Source: Amoebidium appalachense (Eukaryota > Ichthyosporea). From it: a DNA stretch of 64,000 bases. This document shows, piece by piece, positions 25,934 through 36,701 of the stretch. Both the position numbers and the translations under genes were made by a program. The stretch lies in NCBI GenBank assembly GCA_963693365.1, contig CAVNZM010000003.1, forward strand, positions 992,001-1,056,000, written 5' to 3'. Each line of letters opens with the position of its first letter. Within the stretch, counting starts at the first letter, position 1. The notes under the pieces are model-generated. The model did no database searches. It saw nothing but the letters and a program-made list of their open reading frames with translations, and had not been told where the DNA came from.

Positions 25934-27335
25934 ATGGACCCAACCCACGGGCTGCTGGGGCAGACCCACATTGCACAGGTAGCATTATTTCCCCCCCCCT
26001 CCCCCCTTTCCCCCTCATCTGCTATTCGCCCCCCCTTCCCCTCCTGCCTCCCCCCACCCTCCCCCCTCCTCCCCCCAGGCGCTTTTTTGTATCATATCAC
26101 CCCCAGGCTCCTTTGGCCTATGCTTTACTCTGTGTACACCACTGCCATTCTCTAACCATCCACCCCTGCCCCCCCCCTCCCCCTCTCTTCCCCCTCCCCC
26201 CCCCCCCCCCCCTCCCCCCCCCCCCCCCCCCCCCGCGGAACCCCCCTGCTCCAAATCCCGCTCTTTCATGTGGGCATAGCACCTCCTAATAAAGGGGTTT
26301 GTTCAAGTGGGCTCAGAATAATACAGTACGAGCCTCCATGTGTTTTCTTCTACTCTGTTGATCCTTCCCCCTCCCCCCCCCCCCCCCCCCCCCCCCCCCT
26401 CCCTCCCTCCCTCAATCCATGAGCAATAATAAATTATAAACATAATGATAATTGCAATATGATATTATAATGATAGTAACAATATCAGTATACACGACAA
26501 CAACAACAAAAAAAGAAGATAACGTTAAGAACAAGCACAAAAGAAATCAGCAACAGAAAAAACCGAAAAGAAACACTGAACTTTAACCCAAAAAGAACAA
26601 AACGCTAACCCGGTGTTTTGTATGTGGTAAATCCGACCAGGTGGTGATGATCAAAGACTACCTCCTCTCATACCAGTGGGAGACCGGGTGGGAGGAGTCC
26701 GAGATAGACGAATGGTGTCTGGAATTACGCCAGCACGGCATACGCACCATGGCCGTTTTGCACTACCTCCTACCCGTTGATTGGACAAATATCAGCATAC
26801 CCGTACTACCGAAAAAGCTTCTGATGAAAGCGTGCGGGGTGAGAAGGGACTCCACGCCTACGCTGCCAACGCACGCGAACCCGTTTGCAACCCTGAACAT
26901 GACGTCACATTCCACCCCCGTGCAACACGTGACACAATCGCACATACCACATACCATTGCGCATACCGATGGGTCAACATCGGCATATGACGGTCTGAAT
27001 TTTGTGTCTGTCGATAACGAGGTATAGAGCTCCCCCCCTCTCCCCCCCCCCGGGCCCTGCCCTGCTCTAACTCCCTCTTGATGATGGGATCTGTGCAAGT
27101 GGCTTCTGACTGCACGATTGTTGGGTTTATGAATGGCGTTTTTGTTTTTGCGAAATTTTCGGTATTTTTGCTTCCATGTTTCCCTTTTTCTAATGCCCCC
27201 CCCCCCCCCCCCCCCCCCGGCCCCTCCCCCCTTCGGAGGTTTTCCAGACAAAAGTCGGGCTACATGAACACAGTGTCCACACACATGCGAACACTGCGCA
27301 CTCACACACCCACACTTTAAATGGCATGCACACTT

Positions 27336-27422
<87 letters not shown>

Positions 27423-27475
27423 TGGTCGTAAACCCGCAGCCACGTGCTTTACCACGTTCACATGCCCCCCCCTCC

Positions 27476-27512
<37 letters not shown>

Positions 27513-28236
27513 CGCTTTCCCTCCCCACAACTTTCATGTTCATACACGTGCACCCATAAAGGGGCAGATTGCACCCTAGACGTACCCCCTATGCCTCCTC
27601 CCTGTCTCACCCTCTTCCTTGTTTTCATGTTTCCCTCACTGTGCCCCCCTCCCCCCCCCCCCCCCCCCTACCCCCTCCAAAGTCTCACAGCTTCTCTTTG
27701 TACCCCCCTGATGTTGGGCTCGGTTCATGTTTCTCGTTATTTATTTTGGTGTCTATGATTGTGTTATTTTTTTTGTCGTAATCCATGTTTCACGTTGGTT
27801 TTTGGCGTCGTTTTATCCGATCGAAACCCCCCCCCCCCCCCCCCCCCCTTCCCCTCCGCCTCCCCGTAATGCATCCCCATCCCCTCCCCCCCCCCCCCCC
27901 CCGCGCCCACAAATACACACAAGCACACACACCGTCCCCGCGTCCCTTCCTTTGTCAATATGATTGTCCCCCCCACTCTCTCCGGTTTCCTCTTCTCCCC
28001 AACTCTCCCATGTTTCTCTCCTCCTCCCCTCTGCTCAATGGCCTTCCAACCTCAAGAAAACACCCATTCAGTTGTTTGTCGAGAAATCATGCCGTGAATG
28101 TGAGAGGTCAATACAGATGCCACACTGCTTACCATCCAACAACCCCTCTCCCCCCTCCCCCCCCCCCCCCCCCCCAACACCTTCTCCCCACCACCTCCTC
28201 CCCCTCCCCCCCCCCCCCTTCCTCCTCCCCCCCCCC

Positions 28237-28270
<34 letters not shown>

Positions 28271-29015
28271 CTTCCATTCGCCCCATTTCCCCCCCCCCCC
28301 CCAAAAAAAAAAAAAAAAAAAAAAAAGCAGGAGAGCAGTATGGGTGAGGGAGATCAAGACGACCGCTCAAGAGATGGAGAGGAAGAGGAGCTTTTTGAAG
28401 GTTGGTGTTCCTCCCCCCCCCCCCCCCCCCCCAACCACTACCACCACCACCAAAAAAAAAAAAAAAAAAAGGATGGCCTCTGCTTATTATGCATACTCTT
28501 TCATGTATGCTTTGCGATCTGTATTGTGTTGTCCGTCATGAATATGCACTTTGTACTCTATAATTCACATTCTAACCCTCCCCCCTTCCCCCCCCCCCCC
28601 CCCCCCCCCCCCCCCATGACTTGGGCCCTCCCTGAGGATGGGCTCTGCTTATGACGCATACTGTGCGCATGGCTGATGTTCCTTACTTGAATGTTTGCCT
28701 TTGCATGTGTCCTGCACCATACTTCTCATCGTGTATGCGTACTTCGTACCGTGTTCGGCATTCAACCCCCCCCCCGGGCACACAGAAACACACACCCCTA
28801 CCTCGTCTCCCTTCCTCCTCGGTGTGCCCATGCACTCTCTCAATCCGCCACTCACCTGCTGTTTACCTCGCTATTGATAGGATGTTGTGAAGAACACCGT
28901 TCCGATCATGAGATTGCCTTTTTGTCTTTTGCCTTTTGGGGGGAGGGGAGAGGGGGGAAAGGGGGTGGGGGGGAGGCGGTGGGGTGTTTTGGGGGGGGGG
29001 GGGGGGGGGGGGGAG

Positions 29016-29049
<34 letters not shown>

Positions 29050-30287
29050 GGGAGGGGGGTGGATGGATGGGGGTCACCCATCGCACCCACAAGCTAAATA
29101 ATGTTAAACATGCAAAGATGTATCATGTATGCGGGCACATCGACAAACACCCTTCCAACTACCTCCTGTACCCCTCCTCCCCCGCTTCCCCCCTAATCAA
29201 GAAAAAAAGGATATCAATAAATAAAAAAAATAAAAAGGTGGGGAAAAAAAAAAAGAAAAGCACACAAGCTCACGTGTGTGTGTATGACATTCCTCACGTC
29301 TGCACACAAATATGGGAACAAATACACAGGCATACACACACACATACACACACACACACACACCGAAAATCATAAAAAAAAACCTCCCAAACACATTCAA
29401 ACACCTGCCCCACCACATACCCCACTCACACGCTAAACCATACACACACAGGTTTCCGCCGGCTAGGCCGAGCAACCACCGTAGCAGATTACATGACGGT
29501 ATTATCTGAAGTGGCGAGAGCAAAAAAACTACACCCATACTACCAAATGACAGAGGGATTCTATTCACGCATAGGCACGTCACAACCAACACACTCCAAA
29601 GCACACAGGCTCGTACGTTTTCTGCGACAGTATTCGCACGAGCCGTCAGTTTTGGCGATTTTGCAAAATCCCGGAAATTTCACGATCGTGCAGGCTCGGA
29701 GGATTCTTGCGGACGCCGCGGCGAAAATTCCCGGAGCTTTGGAGGAATTGGGCCAGGAGTCTTATATGTACACGCCGCGAACGCACATGCAAGGGGAAAT
29801 GCCGAGACGATCATCGGAGCAATCGAAAATGAACGGACAAAACCACGTAAATTTGCAAGTGAACGAAGATTTAACGGGAGGTGTGAACGTTGGAATAGGT
29901 GGCGAGATAATGTCCGTTGGGATAGACGGGAGCGGTGGGCAGCTGCTTACTGAGGAAACGGGAGATAACGGTGTGATAGATTCTGGGGAAATTGAAGAGG
30001 AAGATGAAGAGGTGATAGTGACAGACCACCACCACCACGACGACTTGCATGGGGGGGTTGGTGTTGGTATGGGTTTAGGTGTGGGTTTGGGAAATTTACG
30101 AAATTTCGTAGAACATAGTTTTGTTGTGGGGGGAAGTAGGGTGGTAGGTACGGGGGCTTTGGTTTCGACCGAATCGCACGATGATACAGATCTGGACGAT
30201 ATCGGACAGCCCGGGATAGTGATGGAGGGACATGGGCATCCAATCAATGTGGATAGTTATCACGAGGATTTTATTGGGGCTACGTGA
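25934..30287 (+). CDS. Four-exon gene for an acidic protein of unknown function
   Basis: Exons 25934-25978, 26641-27021, 28331-28400 and 29452-30287 join without frame breaks (phases 0, 0, 1) to 443 codons plus stop. The first exon (MDPTHGLLGQTHIAQ) is short and least certain. Exon 2 encodes a Trp-rich helical segment (SYQWETGWEESEIDEWCLEL, then KKLLMKACGV) with some resemblance to a SAM-type helical bundle; that is only a suggestion. Exon 3 is very acidic (GEEEELFE). Exon 4 starts with a compact, probably helical region (about 110 residues: TVADYMTVLSEVARAKKL, FYSRIGTSQP, RLVRFLRQYSHEP, VQARRILADAAAKI). A low-complexity Gly/Asp/Glu-rich tail follows with a HHHHDD metal-binding-like cluster. 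No family is recognised. The exon 4 acceptor is the end of a (CA)n tract, and introns hold long C, G and A runs. Confidence 0.65.
27340..27419 (+). repeat. (CA)n microsatellite in an intron
   Basis: About 40 uninterrupted CA units inside the intron between 27022 and 28330. It is followed by a C run (27476-27511). Confidence 0.95.
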
Positions 30288-30865
30288 TTGGGTTAGATGC
30301 CGTGTGGATAGGAGGTATGTGGTTTATTTTATGTTCGTGATGATGGGAGTTTCGTGGCTCTTTTCGCTTCTAAGATGGGGTGTAGGTTGGAGAATGTCGT
30401 TTTGCCTGATAGGGTGGGTGTACATAGTGGAATTTGGTTAGAATACTTCCTTTTTTGTATGTTTTTTTTCTCGTTCATTTTTTTTTTCCGGACATTAGTA
30501 CTGGCAATGTGTGTATGTGTGTGTGTGTGTGCTTGTGGAAGGCACTACACCGTAATACGGCAACCAGGACATGTATAGTGTGGGGGTATATGGGGGTGCA
30601 TATAAAAGTGCCCCATTTCAATATTAGAAATATTAGAAAAGGATGTGTACTGGTCAGACTTTATTTTGCCTTTTTATAACAGCATGATGGCAAGATGATA
30701 CGGTGTAATCGGTTACATGGCCCAAGAGTCGTGATATAGTGTGTATGTGTACAGCTGCTTGTGAGTGTGGTGGGTTTATAAACGAAGAGTGGGTGAGTAT
30801 GCAGGTGCACGAGCTGAAAGTTTGCCTGGGAGGGTGTCATGTGTGTGTTTTTTCTTTCTTTTTTT

Positions 30866-30918
<53 letters not shown>

Positions 30919-31097
30919 GAGGGGGGGGAGGGGGGGGGGGGGGGGGGGGGAGAGGGAGGGGAAAGATGGAGGTCTGAGTTGAGATACATCCTGCGTAAGG
31001 AGGTTGTCGGGGGAGGAGGGGGGGAGAGAGGGGGGTTCGATGGACACAACTTTGAGGGGGCCAATATATTTAGTCTACATTGCGTTAACCTACCCAC
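30288..31097. other. Spacer between convergent genes, with poly-T/poly-G
   Basis: Downstream of the four-exon plus gene and of the last supported minus-strand exon. It includes a T run joined to a G run of about 49 (30862-30917), further G-rich DNA to 31040, and otherwise unremarkable sequence. The missing C-terminal part of the spherulin-4-like domain was looked for here and not found. Confidence 0.6.
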
Positions 31098-31598
31098 CTC
31101 TTGGTAGTACTCCACATGGCCCCCCGTCACATTCCACCGATTGACCTCTGAGTCGTAGACGCTCGATACTTCGTCCAAAATATCCCCCCAAACCCCGTGA
31201 TATTTCCATAGGACCCCATATGTGTTGATGTCCGTCTTCACTTCTGCAATCGGCCTGCATGTGTGTTTATGTATGTTGGTGGTGGTGGTTGTTGTTCGGG
31301 GGGAGGGGGAGGGCTGGGGGGAGGGGGGGGGGGGGGGGGGTGGATGGGGATGGGTGTGTGGGTATGTGTGTGCATGTGTGCGTGTGTGTGTGTGTGTGGT
31401 GGTGGTGGTGGGGGGGGGGGGGGGGGGGGGGGTGCTGGCGTGTGTGCGTGTGCGTGTGCGTGTGTGTGCGCGTGCATGCACGCACGCGTGCGTGTGCGTT
31501 TACGTGTGTGTGTGTCTGTGTGCGTCTGTGTGAATGTGGTTTGTGTAGGCTGGCTAATTGGCCGAGAGGGCAGGCTATGGTGGGGAACTTTTTCTTTT

Positions 31599-31644
<46 letters not shown>

Positions 31645-31785
31645 GCAGAATGGGTTGGTGTGGGACCTATAGACTCTTTGAAAGGAGGCAAAAGGAGGCA
31701 CATACAAGAGAAGGGGACAAGAGGGCGATTGCTGGAGGGACATTGGGGTAGTGTGTGGGTGTATTGGGTGTGTATGTGTGTGTGT

Positions 31786-31847
<62 letters not shown>

Positions 31848-31956
31848 TGATTTTTAAGCACAACTGGGTGGGTGGTTAATGCACGTAGAGGGGATTCACA
31901 ATTCACGAACTGCAAAGGTTTCTATGGCTCCAAGAAAAAGCAGGCGGCCGGCCCCT

Positions 31957-31987
<31 letters not shown>

Positions 31988-32987
31988 GGGGGAGGGGGGG
32001 GGGAGGGGAGGCGGGGGGGGATGATTTTTAAGCACAACTGGGTGGGTGGTTAATGCACGTAGAGGGGATTCACAATTCACGAACTGCAAAGGTTTCTATG
32101 GCTCCAAGAAAAAGCAGGCGGCCGGCCCCTTTTTTTTTGGGGGGGGGGGGGGGGGGAGGGGGGGGAGGGGAGGGCGGGGGGGGGGGGGGGGGGGGGAGGG
32201 GGGGGGGGGGAGGAAAGGCACCCCGCGGGGGGGGGGGGGGGGGGAGGTAGCCGGGGGGTGGGGGGAGGGGGGGGGGGGGGATATTTCAAATTGGGGGGAT
32301 GGAAAAAAAGGCAAACACCGGGTTTAAAGACTATGTAGGTATTCTCAATGGCATGCATGGAATTCTCTTTGTATGTCGGGCCCCCCCCTAAATGGGCATA
32401 CCATAGGTGGTAAAAACCAATCAGTGTGCTAGATCTTTTTCGGTATCCATTGAGAGAAGTCGACATAGACATTAAGGTAACTCTAGGGGGATGGATTTTC
32501 GCTAAAACTTGTGGGTGCGCATCAGATCGAGATCGATCATGTTCCATAATTGATCCAGATGGTAAATCGAGGCCAAAAGCCCGAAAGTTCATCGTTTAAT
32601 TTAAACCCCATGTCAATTGTGAGAGAATTAGCACACATACTGGGGGAGATTTTGAAAATTCAAATATAAAGCGGGGGGGGGGGGGGGGGGGGGGGGTATT
32701 TAGTTATATCGGAAAGGTGGTATCCCTTGGAAAAATCGTGTTCTACTTCTTAGCGGTCTGGGGAAGAAGGTCAGCCAGAGGGGGGGGGGCTGGGGTTGGG
32801 GGGGAGGATGAACCGGGGGGGGGGGGGGTTTAAAGGGAATTCCAGTGGGAAAATTGGGTGGATAACGAGCATTTTTCGGGAGGGTAGGGGACCAGTCAGG
32901 AATAATATTCGGTAGGTGGGGCAAGAAATATCCCGGCACTATGGGAGCGGGGAGGGTGTGGGGAGGGGGGGAGGGTGAAGTGGTGAA

Positions 32988-33024
<37 letters not shown>

Positions 33025-33218
33025 GGGGGGGGGGGGTGGAAGGGGGAGGAGGGGAGGTTAGGGGGGGACGGGGGGTGAGGGAGGGGAAGGCGGGAGGGGA
33101 TCAATACCTTAGGCCGACAGTGTACCACACACCCGTTGCAAGGTCTGTGTGTGAGACTTTGGTGTGCACATAGCCAAGTAGATGCACACCCATACGCCCT
33201 AGGTGGGTAGCACACGCC

Positions 33219-33303
<85 letters not shown>

Positions 33304-34010
33304 GTGCGTGTGTGTGTGTGTGTGCGCGCGCGCGCAGGCGTGCGTATGTGTGTGTGTGCGCGCGTGCAAGAATGCGTGCTTGCGTGCCTTTGAGTGCGTG
33401 TGCGTGTGTGCATGTTTTTGTACCAAATGGGTTGGTGGGGCAGTTAAATTGAGGAAAGGGTGTAGTGTCTCGTTTTTTGAACTGCGGTTTGAAAGGTGCT
33501 TTGCACAAGCAAGCTTGCTCTAGGCACATAACAAAAAGTGGGTGTTTGGGTTTGTGCGCAAGGCAAATCGAGGTGTATGTGCCTTTACTTAACCTTGAAT
33601 TCCTGTACTCATGTTGTGTTGTCATTATACGCATGGGTTCAAAGGAGCAAGGTTGGGGGAAGGGGGGGGGGGGGGGGAGGCTTTTGCACGTTACACGGAA
33701 CCAGAAAGTTGGTAGATTTTAGGTTGCAATCAATCCAAAACCACCCACAACACTTTCATACCTTTGTTCCCTCCATCGCTTTGGTGGTGGTATGTGGCCC
33801 ACACCCGGCATTTAGGATAGCGGTTACTGCACTGCACCCTTTTGAAATTTCAAGAAAGAATGTGTCCGTGCATTCCAACGTATACTGGGAGTCCCATTGG
33901 TATAGGGGGACTAGGACGGCGGGGAGTTTTGTGGGTGCAGATTGGTGGGTGTATACACATATGGGGGTAGGGGGGAAGATTGTGTTGTTGTTGATGAAAA
34001 TGGGGTTGTA
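31098..34010 (-). CDS. Spherulin-4-like (spherulation-specific family 4) domain, three exons, C-terminus not found
   Basis: Minus-strand exons: about 33928 (possibly to 34010) down to 33762, then 33217-33108, then 31254-31098, phases 0 and 2, all GT-AG. The joined reading shows the family's motifs in order: [64 protein letters not shown] and HVEYYQE. This matches spherulin-4 (Pfam family 'Spherulin4', described in Physarum, fungi and bacteria), which is related to glycoside hydrolases acting on secreted galactosaminogalactan-type polysaccharide; the DE pair in ILDEVSS is a likely active-site element. The usual C-terminal strand/helix (NPG motif) was not found, so the gene is incomplete or has an unseen exon. 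A Thr-rich tract lies directly upstream on the same strand. The intron holds a 120-base direct duplication. Confidence 0.82.
31780..31846 (+). repeat. Long poly-G run (about 60 bases)
   Basis: (GT)n runs directly into one of the longest G runs in the window, ending at the first copy of the 120-bp duplication. On the coding strand of the overlapping gene this is poly-C in an intron. Confidence 0.95.
31846..32138. repeat. Direct duplication of about 120 bp, copies 174 bp apart
   Basis: Copy 1 (31846-31965) and copy 2 (32020-32138) are almost identical, from GATGATTTTTAAGCACAACT through GCGGCCGGCCCC to a T run. Each is preceded and followed by a long G run. They differ by one T in the terminal T run. 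The duplication lies in the intron between 33108 and 31254 of the spherulin-4-like gene and looks recent or like an assembly artefact. Confidence 0.95.
33226..33315 (+). repeat. (GT)n / (CA)n microsatellite abutting a splice acceptor
   Basis: On the minus strand this (CA)n array ends nine bases before the acceptor of the exon starting at 33217 (…AACACAG|GCG), so the array forms the 3' end of the intron. Confidence 0.9.
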
Positions 34011-34019
34011 GGTGTGGGT

Positions 34020-35189
34020 GTGTTGTCTGTTTGGGTGGTGGTGGTGGTGGTGGTGGTGGTGATGGCGGTATTCGTTGTGTAGGTTGTGATAGGTGTGGTG
34101 TTGGTTAAGGGGGAGGAGGGTGCAAGATTAGCTGTGTTTAAGGCAGTAGTGGTTGCAGTTTGTAAGTCGGAAGATGTGGTGGTGGGTGTGCGCGATGTGA
34201 AAAGGGTGGTGCTATTTGCTGATTCGGATGTAGAGTTTAATGGGGGAGAATTTGTGGTGGTGGTGGTTAAGCTAATGAATGGTGTCGTGGTGGTTGAGGT
34301 GGTTGAAGAGGTTTAGGGGGCTGTATTGGTGGTGAGGTAGGTGTAGGAAGGGGTGGTGGTGTTTGTGGTGGCTGTATTTGAAATAGTAAAGGTGGGTGTG
34401 GTGGTGGGTGTATTCGTTGTGGGTGAAGTCAATGGTGTTGGTGTGGTGGTGGTAGCAGAGTTTATAGTTGATTTGGTGGGTGTTTGGCTGGTAGTTGATG
34501 TTGTGAGTTTCGTAGTAGTGGCGGTGGTAGAATTCGTCGTGGTGAAACTGGTGGTCTTTCGTTGTGGTGGTTGTGGTAGGTGATTTCGTCGTCGTGGTTG
34601 TGGTAGATTGTTTCATGCTAGGAGAAGTGGTAGGTGAATTCGTCGAAGTTGGTTGCTCGGTTGTTGTGTTAATATTAGATGATTTCGTTGTGCTGGTTGT
34701 GGTAGAGGCTTTCGTTGTGGTGGTGGTTATATTAGGAGGTTTCGTTGTAGTAGCATTACTTGAGAATGTGTTGGTAGTAGAAAGTGATTTTGTTGTGGTG
34801 TAAGTTGAAATTATTTTCGTTGTGTTGGTGGTGGTCGTGAGGGGCAGCAACGCGGTGGTGGTGGTTGAAAGTTTCATTGTGGTGGTGGTTGAAAGTTTCG
34901 TTGTGGTGGTGGTTGAAAGTTTCGCTGTGGTGGTGGTTGAAAGTTTCGTTGTGGTGGTGGGGGGTTTCGTTGTGGTCGTGTTAGGTGTTTTCGTTGTGGT
35001 GGTCATGGCAGAAGGCTTGTATGTGGTTGCAGTTGTAATAATGGTAGCATTGGAAGTTTCAGGTTGCGTAGTGGTAGGTGGTTGTAGCAAGGGTGACTTG
35101 TTTTGTTGCGATTGTGGTGGACGAGAAAGATGCCACTGCCCGGCGTAGTTTTCCGTTGTCATGCCTTCCATATCCGACTGCTCTGACAT
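34020..35189 (-). CDS. Thr-rich mucin-like region, probably the N-terminal stalk of the spherulin-4-like gene
   Basis: Minus-strand frame beginning MSEQSDMEGMTTENYAGQW at 35189. It is followed by repeats of the form K-(L/P/S)-S-TTTT (ACC/ACA/ACG codons), a typical O-glycosylated stalk. Near 34560 the Thr frame is lost to a His-rich reading. One base over, the Thr/Pro/Ser composition continues to about 34315, and Thr-rich coding resumes to about 34020, just before the spherulin-4 motifs, which sit in yet another frame. These breaks suggest indels in the repetitive tract or unrecognised small introns. No signal peptide is seen at the proposed start, so an upstream exon may be missing. Linking it to the domain downstream is inference from strand, distance and composition. 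Confidence 0.5.
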
Positions 35190-36116
35190 TCACCGTTCGG
35201 TATCTGTTGTGTTTTGGATGGGGTTGGTGAGTGTGAAAGAGAAAGGGAGGGAGGGGAGGGGAAAGATACGGGGGGGGGGGGGGGGGGGGATGGGGGGGAG
35301 GAGGGTTGGGGGGGGGGGGAAGGGTTGAGGAGGGGGAGTATTGCCGGGGGTGGGGGTGGGGGGAGGGTGGATGGGGAGAAGGGGGGAAAGAAGGGTGATT
35401 TCTGGTTGGCTAACACAAAACCCCCCCCAACCTCCCTATTCCAACTCCAGAACAACCCCCCTCCCTCCTCCTCCCCCTCTCCTCCCGCCTCCCCGCGGAC
35501 CCCCGCCCCCCCCTCTTCTTCTTAGGAAAACAAGGTTGAACGGGACAACAAAAAGGGGCGAGTATCACCCTCCACTCAGACGTTTTCTACGTTATGCACC
35601 CAACATCCCTTTACTTGGAACCATAACATGAAGCGAATATAGACATACAGTACTAGTGTTTTTTTTAATACAGTGTGCTGTATTAGAAACTGGCATGCGT
35701 GTAATCGAAATTTTCCAAATTTCATAGAAATTCTTCAAAGATATCGTAGCTACAGCACTCACGTGCACCCGCCAAAGCCAATATCCACGACGTTGCACCC
35801 ATTTAATGCTTTGCAGCGCCTTGCACACTCTTGGATACTGACTGCTGGTGGTGTGCGCCCTTCCCTGCTGGACGTGTTTCCACTCTCTGCATGTGGGAGT
35901 CACGCTTTTTAACCAATAAATTCCCTCTTCTGATGATTGGTTACTTACTACAGAAGGCTTCAGGATTTTTTTAGGGCTCTTGATTTCGGTGTGACCTCCC
36001 CTCTCATTCCAACCCCCAGACGCACACCAGTGGCACCGCACGCACGCACGCACGCACGCATGCACGCATGTACGCACGCACGCACACACGCACACACGCA
36101 CTCACGGACGCACACA

Positions 36117-36208
<92 letters not shown>

Positions 36209-36322
36209 CACACGCACACACGCACAACCCACACGCAAACACACACACGCACACAAAATCACACACACACACGCACGCACACACACACACTCGCACGCAC
36301 GCAAGCACACACACACACACCG

Positions 36323-36383
<61 letters not shown>

Positions 36384-36385
36384 GT

Positions 36386-36455
<70 letters not shown>

Positions 36456-36457
36456 CA

Positions 36458-36504
<47 letters not shown>

Positions 36505-36563
36505 GCATACTCACACACACTAACTCCAACCTAAAACATCGCGTCAAATTCTGTTCCCCACAG
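35190..36563. repeat. G-rich spacer and (CGCA)n / (CA)n arrays
   Basis: G-rich then C-rich DNA (35225-35520), about 450 bases of unique-looking DNA, then (ACGC)n (about 36035-36212) grading into long (CA)n arrays (36213-36522) interrupted by CACCGTGACAC-type junctions. The long His-Thr-Arg frames over the arrays are not genes. Confidence 0.85.
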
Positions 36564-36701
36564 TTAACTGGTCTCTCCTACCCAGCTGTACATGTTTCTG
36601 AATTACGAAAAATGCTTCCCACTAGTATTGCTTGTGTCGCGAGCACTGTAGCAACCAAGGCCAACGGAAACATTTTCCACCGTATTCCTTCGGTGCTGTG
36701 A
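36564..36701 (+). CDS. Possible terminal exon of an unidentified gene
   Basis: After a good acceptor (CTGTTCCCCACAG) a 45-codon frame ends with a stop; it starts LTGLSYPAVHVSELRKM and ends IFHRIPSVL. Composition is protein-like, but no upstream exon with matching phase is identified and no family is recognised, so support rests on the splice site and composition only. Confidence 0.28.
   Translation, partial: LTGLSYPAVHVSELRKMLPTSIACVASTVATKANGNIFHRIPSVL

Noticed and set aside
33876-33935. Acceptor CGTCCTAG at about 33910 as the start of the first spherulin-4 exon
   Set aside because: It would remove LPAVLV, which fits the conserved start of the domain (VPLY); the open frame continuing upstream is preferred.
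34086-35148. Val-rich plus-strand frames
   Set aside because: They are the complement of the Thr-rich minus-strand coding tract (GTG/GTT against ACC/AAC).
35592-36101. 169-residue minus-strand frame
   Set aside because: The first part is tetranucleotide-array translation and the rest shows no motif or fitting splice sites.
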